Shown here one piece after another: positions 4,969 to 5,290 of a DNA stretch of 5,290 nucleotides. Under the pieces are notes generated by a model. The model worked only from the letters and a program-made list of their open reading frames with translations. It ran no database searches and was not told the DNA's origin. Position 1 is the first letter of the stretch, and the number at the start of each line of letters is the position of its first letter. Where the stretch lies: assembly GCA_027005175.1 (NCBI GenBank), contig JALTMC010000361.1, positions 1 through 5,290 of the forward strand. Reading direction: 5' to 3'. The position numbers were made by a program, and so were the translations under genes. Origin of the DNA: Myxococcales bacterium (lineage in GTDB: Bacteria; Myxococcota_C; UBA6777).

Positions 4969-5290
4969 AGGTTCGACCCCTCTCGACGATTTGTGTGACG
5001 TCCATATCGAACGGCTTGTTGGATTCTTGGATCGAGATCCAAATGCTGTTCCCACACCACTCCAGATCCTGGAGTCTCTGGAGACACCCGTTGTTTCGGA
5101 TGACGTTGATGTGTCTGCGGAACACCACTCCAGCGTGGAAGAGCACAACCCCTATCTCAGCCCCTCTACCTATCCCGATGAGGCCGATGGTCCACACCGA
5201 GATGCGGTAGAGGAAGTGATCCCTTGGCGCAAGCCCCTTAACATCCAAGAACCTATCGTTGATGAAAGAGAGAGCAACAACTTGGCTCCG
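4901..5290 (+). CDS. Acidic proline-rich protein of unknown function, overlapping the HTH gene and cut by the window end
   Basis: This frame is open for 130 codons from ATG 4901 to the last base. It is rich in Asp, Glu and Pro, with a proline-rich start (A-P-V-P-P-L-L-E-P-L-P), one possible helix (L-D-D-L-C-D-V-H-I-E-R-L-V-G-F-L) and then a long acidic, low-hydrophobic stretch suggesting disorder. I recognise no domain. The frame is +1 relative to the HTH gene and overlaps it by 68 nt; an upstream TGA at 4895-4897 closes it. TAGGG 10 nt before the ATG could serve as a ribosome binding site. Alternatively translation enters it by a +1 slip at the end of the HTH frame, making it the C-terminal part of one protein. 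Absence of stops in 390 nt and its position downstream argue that it is coding. Confidence 0.6.
   Translation, partial: MINRSRTVKAPVPPLLEPLPNFKGSTPLDDLCDVHIERLVGFLDRDPNAVPTPLQILESLETPVVSDDVDVSAEHHSSVEEHNPYLSPSTYPDEADGPHRDAVEEVIPWRKPLNIQEPIVDERESNNLAP
4963..4969 (+). promoter_or_regulatory. Candidate +1 frameshift site CTT-TAA-A at the HTH stop codon
   Basis: The HTH frame ends CTT TAA, followed by A. A leucine tRNA on CUU could slip forward to UUU, after which AAA continues in the open +1 frame. The arrangement resembles the prfB site CUU-UGA-C, but the internal Shine-Dalgarno that stimulates prfB slippage is not seen just upstream. A second gene starting independently at 4901 remains at least as likely. 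Confidence 0.3.

Overview
The window carries six genes in three convergent or divergent blocks. Composition is balanced, neither strongly AT- nor GC-rich by eye. Coding density is high and genes start with ATG, mostly with short leaders. Nothing fixes the taxon. A type II (mitochondrial-like) sulfide:quinone oxidoreductase with a DUF1641 partner, plus an Fe-S rRNA uracil methyltransferase, fits a Gram-negative bacterium with some sulfide-oxidising or detoxifying capacity; this is inference.

Layout. (1) 1-813, minus: 5' part of an ADP-ribosylglycohydrolase gene, cut by the window edge just before the expected C-terminal metal-binding GDTD motif. (2) 814-960: divergent spacer with an 18-bp dyad. 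(3) 961-2205, plus: a TrmA/RlmD-family 23S rRNA (uracil-5-)-methyltransferase with a four-cysteine Fe-S signature and no room for an N-terminal TRAM domain. (4) 2206-2362: spacer between convergent genes that folds end to end into one long interrupted hairpin bounded by a perfect 11-bp inverted repeat. It is a candidate structured RNA or a MITE-like element. (5) 4320-2363, minus: a two-gene operon, DUF1641 protein then sulfide:quinone oxidoreductase, 20 nt apart, each with a good ribosome binding site. (6) 4321-4647: a 327-bp divergent regulatory region with a promoter candidate on each strand, two copies of a 15-bp near-identical motif (one near each gene start), a leader hairpin and a dyad. 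(7) 4648-5290, plus: a small XRE-like helix-turn-helix protein whose end overlaps, in the +1 frame, an acidic proline-rich reading frame that runs off the window.

How they may work together. The DUF1641-SQR operon is the clearest functional unit: SQR passes electrons from sulfide to quinone at the membrane, and DUF1641 proteins recur beside such flavoproteins. The divergent HTH gene and the shared motif make local control of the operon by that protein a reasonable hypothesis. The most unusual features are the rod-shaped spacer at 2209-2358 and the HTH/acidic-frame junction, where the HTH frame ends on CUU-UAA-A, a sequence that would allow a prfB-like +1 slip. I did not find a clear previously undescribed multi-gene system; these two loci are the best leads.
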